Positions 63,212-64,000 of a DNA stretch of 64,000 nucleotides are shown here, one piece after another. Source of the stretch: Demequina sp. NBRC 110057 (GTDB lineage Bacteria > Actinomycetota > Actinomycetes > Actinomycetales > Demequinaceae); the NCBI RefSeq assembly GCF_002090175.1, contig NZ_BBRN01000003.1, positions 744,001-808,000 on the forward strand, in the 5' to 3' direction. A program made the translations under genes and the position numbers. How positions within the stretch are numbered: position 1 is the first letter of the stretch; the number at the start of each line of letters is the position of its first letter. The notes beneath the pieces are model-generated. The model saw only the letters and a list, made by a program, of their open reading frames with translations. It was not told the DNA's origin and made no database searches.

Positions 63212-64000
63212 TGTTCCGCCTTGCCTTCAAGTCCGTCAGGCACAATCCCAAACGCCTGATCCTCACCGCTGTCGCGGTGGCGCTCGGCGTCTCGCTCGTG
63301 GCCGCCACGCAGACGTTCACCAACGCGCTGTCCTCGGGCTTCTCCGATCTGTTCGACGACATCTACGCCGGCACCGACATCGTGGTGGAGATCGACCCCG
63401 GGGCCGCCTCCGAGGAGGACCAGGGCGGCGACCCGTTCGCCGCCGCCGAGGGCGTCTTCTCGCCCGAGGACGTCATGGCCATCGGCGACGTGGACGGCGT
63501 CGCCATCGCCGCCGGCGGCCTCCAGGTGTCCGGCACCGTGCTCCCGGCCGATGCCGGGGAGACGTCGACCGACGCGCTCGCCACGGGCGGCGGCGCCCCC
63601 AGCCAGATCTTCAACTGGTACGGGGAGCCCTCCGTGGACCAGTCCACCGTCGTGGACGGCCGCGGGATCGAGGCCGACGGCGAGATCGCCCTCGACATCG
63701 ACTCGCTCGAGACCCTGGGCTACTCCCTGGGCGACACAGTGTCCATCGCCACCGAGACCGGGGTGGACGAGTTCACCCTCGTCGGCACCGTGCGCTTCGG
63801 AGAGGACAACAACCTCCAGGGCGCGACGCTCGCGTACATCTCCGACGCCGACGCCCATCGCCTCGCCGACGACCCGAACTACGCGTCAGTCAGCGTGATC
63901 GCCGATGAGGGCGCCGACCTCGACGCCGTCGTCGCCGGCATCGACGAGGTCATCCCCGACGGCACCCGCGCCATCACCGGCGAGGACAAGGCAGCGGAGC
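63211..64000 (+). CDS. FtsX-like ABC transporter permease, 3' end beyond right edge
   Basis: The frame is open from ATG 63211 to the window end (263 codons). The N-terminus MFRLAFKSVRHNPKRLILTAVAVALGVSLVAATQ has one membrane helix (about residues 15-36), followed by a long extracytoplasmic MacB-type domain with acidic, Ala/Gly-rich loops. The remaining helices must lie to the right. With the preceding ATPase it would form a mechanotransmission-type ABC transporter. One GGCCGATGC is at 63546-63554. Confidence 0.9.

Overview
The window is about 70% GC and carries actinobacterial hallmarks: NusG and L15 with long N-terminal extensions, zinc-binding S14 and L36, a TTG-started RpoB with the N-terminus typical of Micrococcales, GTG/TTG starts, many start codons placed 6-7 bases after a -10 element, and intrinsic terminators with long GC stems. 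I read it as chromosomal DNA of a member of the order Micrococcales (Cellulomonas/Demequina-like). The family assignment is inference; no rRNA is present to settle it. No phage, insertion sequence or CRISPR array was seen.

Layout. 1-9.4 kb: a leftward tRNA-modification and envelope-precursor operon (glmS, acpS, alr, tsaE, tsaB, rimI). Its usual last gene, tsaD, is separated by a block of four genes: a RutE-like reductase, a DUF3817 membrane protein, a SulP transporter and a MerR regulator. 9.5-12.2 kb: coaA, a methyltransferase and a DedA protein. 12.3-33.1 kb: a long leftward array, read in transcription order from the right: S10 and spc genes (rpsJ to rplO), a strong terminator, secY-adk-map, three genes of leucine-rich-repeat-variant proteins, infA-rpmJ-rpsM-rpsK-rpoA-rplQ, truA, rplM-rpsI-glmM. 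33.2-34.9 kb: a small membrane protein and a sulfotransferase inserted between the S10 and str gene sets. 35-39.3 kb: str operon (rpsL, rpsG, fusA, tuf). 39.7-51.4 kb: rpoB-rpoC, rplJ-rplL, rplK-rplA, secE-nusG and tRNA-Trp, all leftward. 51.7-64 kb: mostly rightward accessory and housekeeping genes: an AbiEi/DUF559 protein (leftward), an aspartate-type aminotransferase, a flavin disulfide reductase, a DrrAB-like ABC exporter, a secreted acidic protein next to an OmpR-type two-component system, and a NarL-type two-component system next to a MacB/FtsX-like ABC transporter that runs off the right edge.

Most of the window builds the translation and transcription machinery. Promoters with both -35 and -10 boxes are visible for rpsL, rpsJ, rplJ, rpoB, infA and rplM, and hairpin terminators mark most unit ends. 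Accessory genes instead look leaderless.

The most striking non-gene signal is a 9-mer, GGCCGATGC, counted 41 times on the two strands (about 2 expected from base composition). It is balanced between strands, is found in several reading frames, is enriched in spacers, and there often forms inverted pairs resembling the arrangement of DNA-uptake sequences in other bacteria. Other notable points are an intrinsic terminator folded over the truA start codon, a natural Asn at the rifampicin-critical His526 position of RpoB, a leader element shared by the rpsJ and rpsL transcripts, and a histone-H1-like tail on ribosomal protein L15.
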